Shown piece after piece: positions 6,650-6,748 of a stretch of 6,748 nucleotides of DNA; within the stretch, counting starts at the first letter, position 1; each line of letters begins with the position of its first letter. The DNA comes from Bacteroidota bacterium. GTDB taxonomy: Bacteria > Bacteroidota > Bacteroidia > B-17B0 > Aurantibacillaceae. Location of the stretch: contig JANYGR010000257.1 in assembly GCA_025359355.1 (NCBI GenBank), forward strand, positions 1 to 6,748. The letters run 5' to 3'. The notes beneath the pieces were generated by a model. The model did no database searches and had not been told where the DNA came from. It saw only the letters and a program-made list of their open reading frames with translations. Made by a program: the position numbers and the translations under genes.

Positions 6650-6748
6650 TTCCAAATTTACACTTTTTCTAATACAGAAAACGGTTAATGACTTTGAATT
6701 TAATTTAAGGAAGCGCCAATTGATTTCATTAAAATTTTTCTTGCCAAA
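6650..6748. other. Upstream region of the outer-membrane protein gene, running to the window edge
   Basis: These 99 bases hold no separate gene, RNA or repeat that I can recognise. They should carry the promoter of the minus-strand outer-membrane protein gene. The reading frame of that gene stays open, without any stop codon, from the TTG at 6655 back to the window edge, but it contains no ATG in this stretch. Confidence 0.4.

Noticed and set aside
6653..6660. TAAATTTG on the minus strand, matching the Bacteroidota -7 consensus
   Set aside because: It ends only 3 bases before the ATG at 6649, which would force a leaderless transcript, and no TTTG -33 element sits at proper spacing; probably an AT-rich coincidence.

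Overview
The window is AT-rich chromosomal DNA that looks like a member of the Bacteroidota. The main reasons are an unmistakable GldM, a type IX secretion/gliding motor protein found only in that phylum; start codons preceded by A-rich sequence instead of Shine-Dalgarno sites; and a Mrp/ApbC ATPase and CorA transporter of the sequence types I associate with Bacteroidota. I cannot assign a genus.

Layout from left to right: (1) The last 27 codons of a plus-strand amidase-family gene, most likely gatA (1-82). (2) A 111-base gap holding an inverted 'ACACAGAG/CTCTGTGT' element that resembles a dispersed intergenic repeat. (3) mrp/apbC, plus strand, 194-1288, an Fe-S cluster carrier ATPase with an N-terminal MIP18-like domain. 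(4) A strong symmetrical hairpin terminator (1308-1341) shared by mrp and the convergent next gene. (5) A complete gldM-type gene, minus strand, 1345-3006, without gldL, gldN or any other gld gene beside it. (6) A 266-base divergent promoter region. (7) Aspartate kinase, plus strand, 3273-4547, followed 38 bases later by a CorA-type divalent cation channel, 4586-5629, probably co-transcribed. (8) A convergent minus-strand gene for a secreted outer-membrane beta-barrel protein, 5672-6649, and 99 bases of upstream sequence up to the window end.

The genes are mostly unconnected housekeeping functions: tRNA amidation, Fe-S cluster delivery, aspartate-family amino acid synthesis and Mg2+/Co2+ uptake. 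Two envelope genes sit among them. I see no mobile element, CRISPR array, tRNA/rRNA or defence module, and nothing that amounts to a new multi-gene system. The observation most worth following is the solitary gldM. GldM normally works with GldL as the proton-driven motor of type IX secretion and is encoded in a gldKLMN cluster. Here it forms its own transcription unit, between a divergent promoter region and a terminator. Secondary points are the missing C-terminal CxxC in the Mrp protein and the repeat between gatA and mrp.
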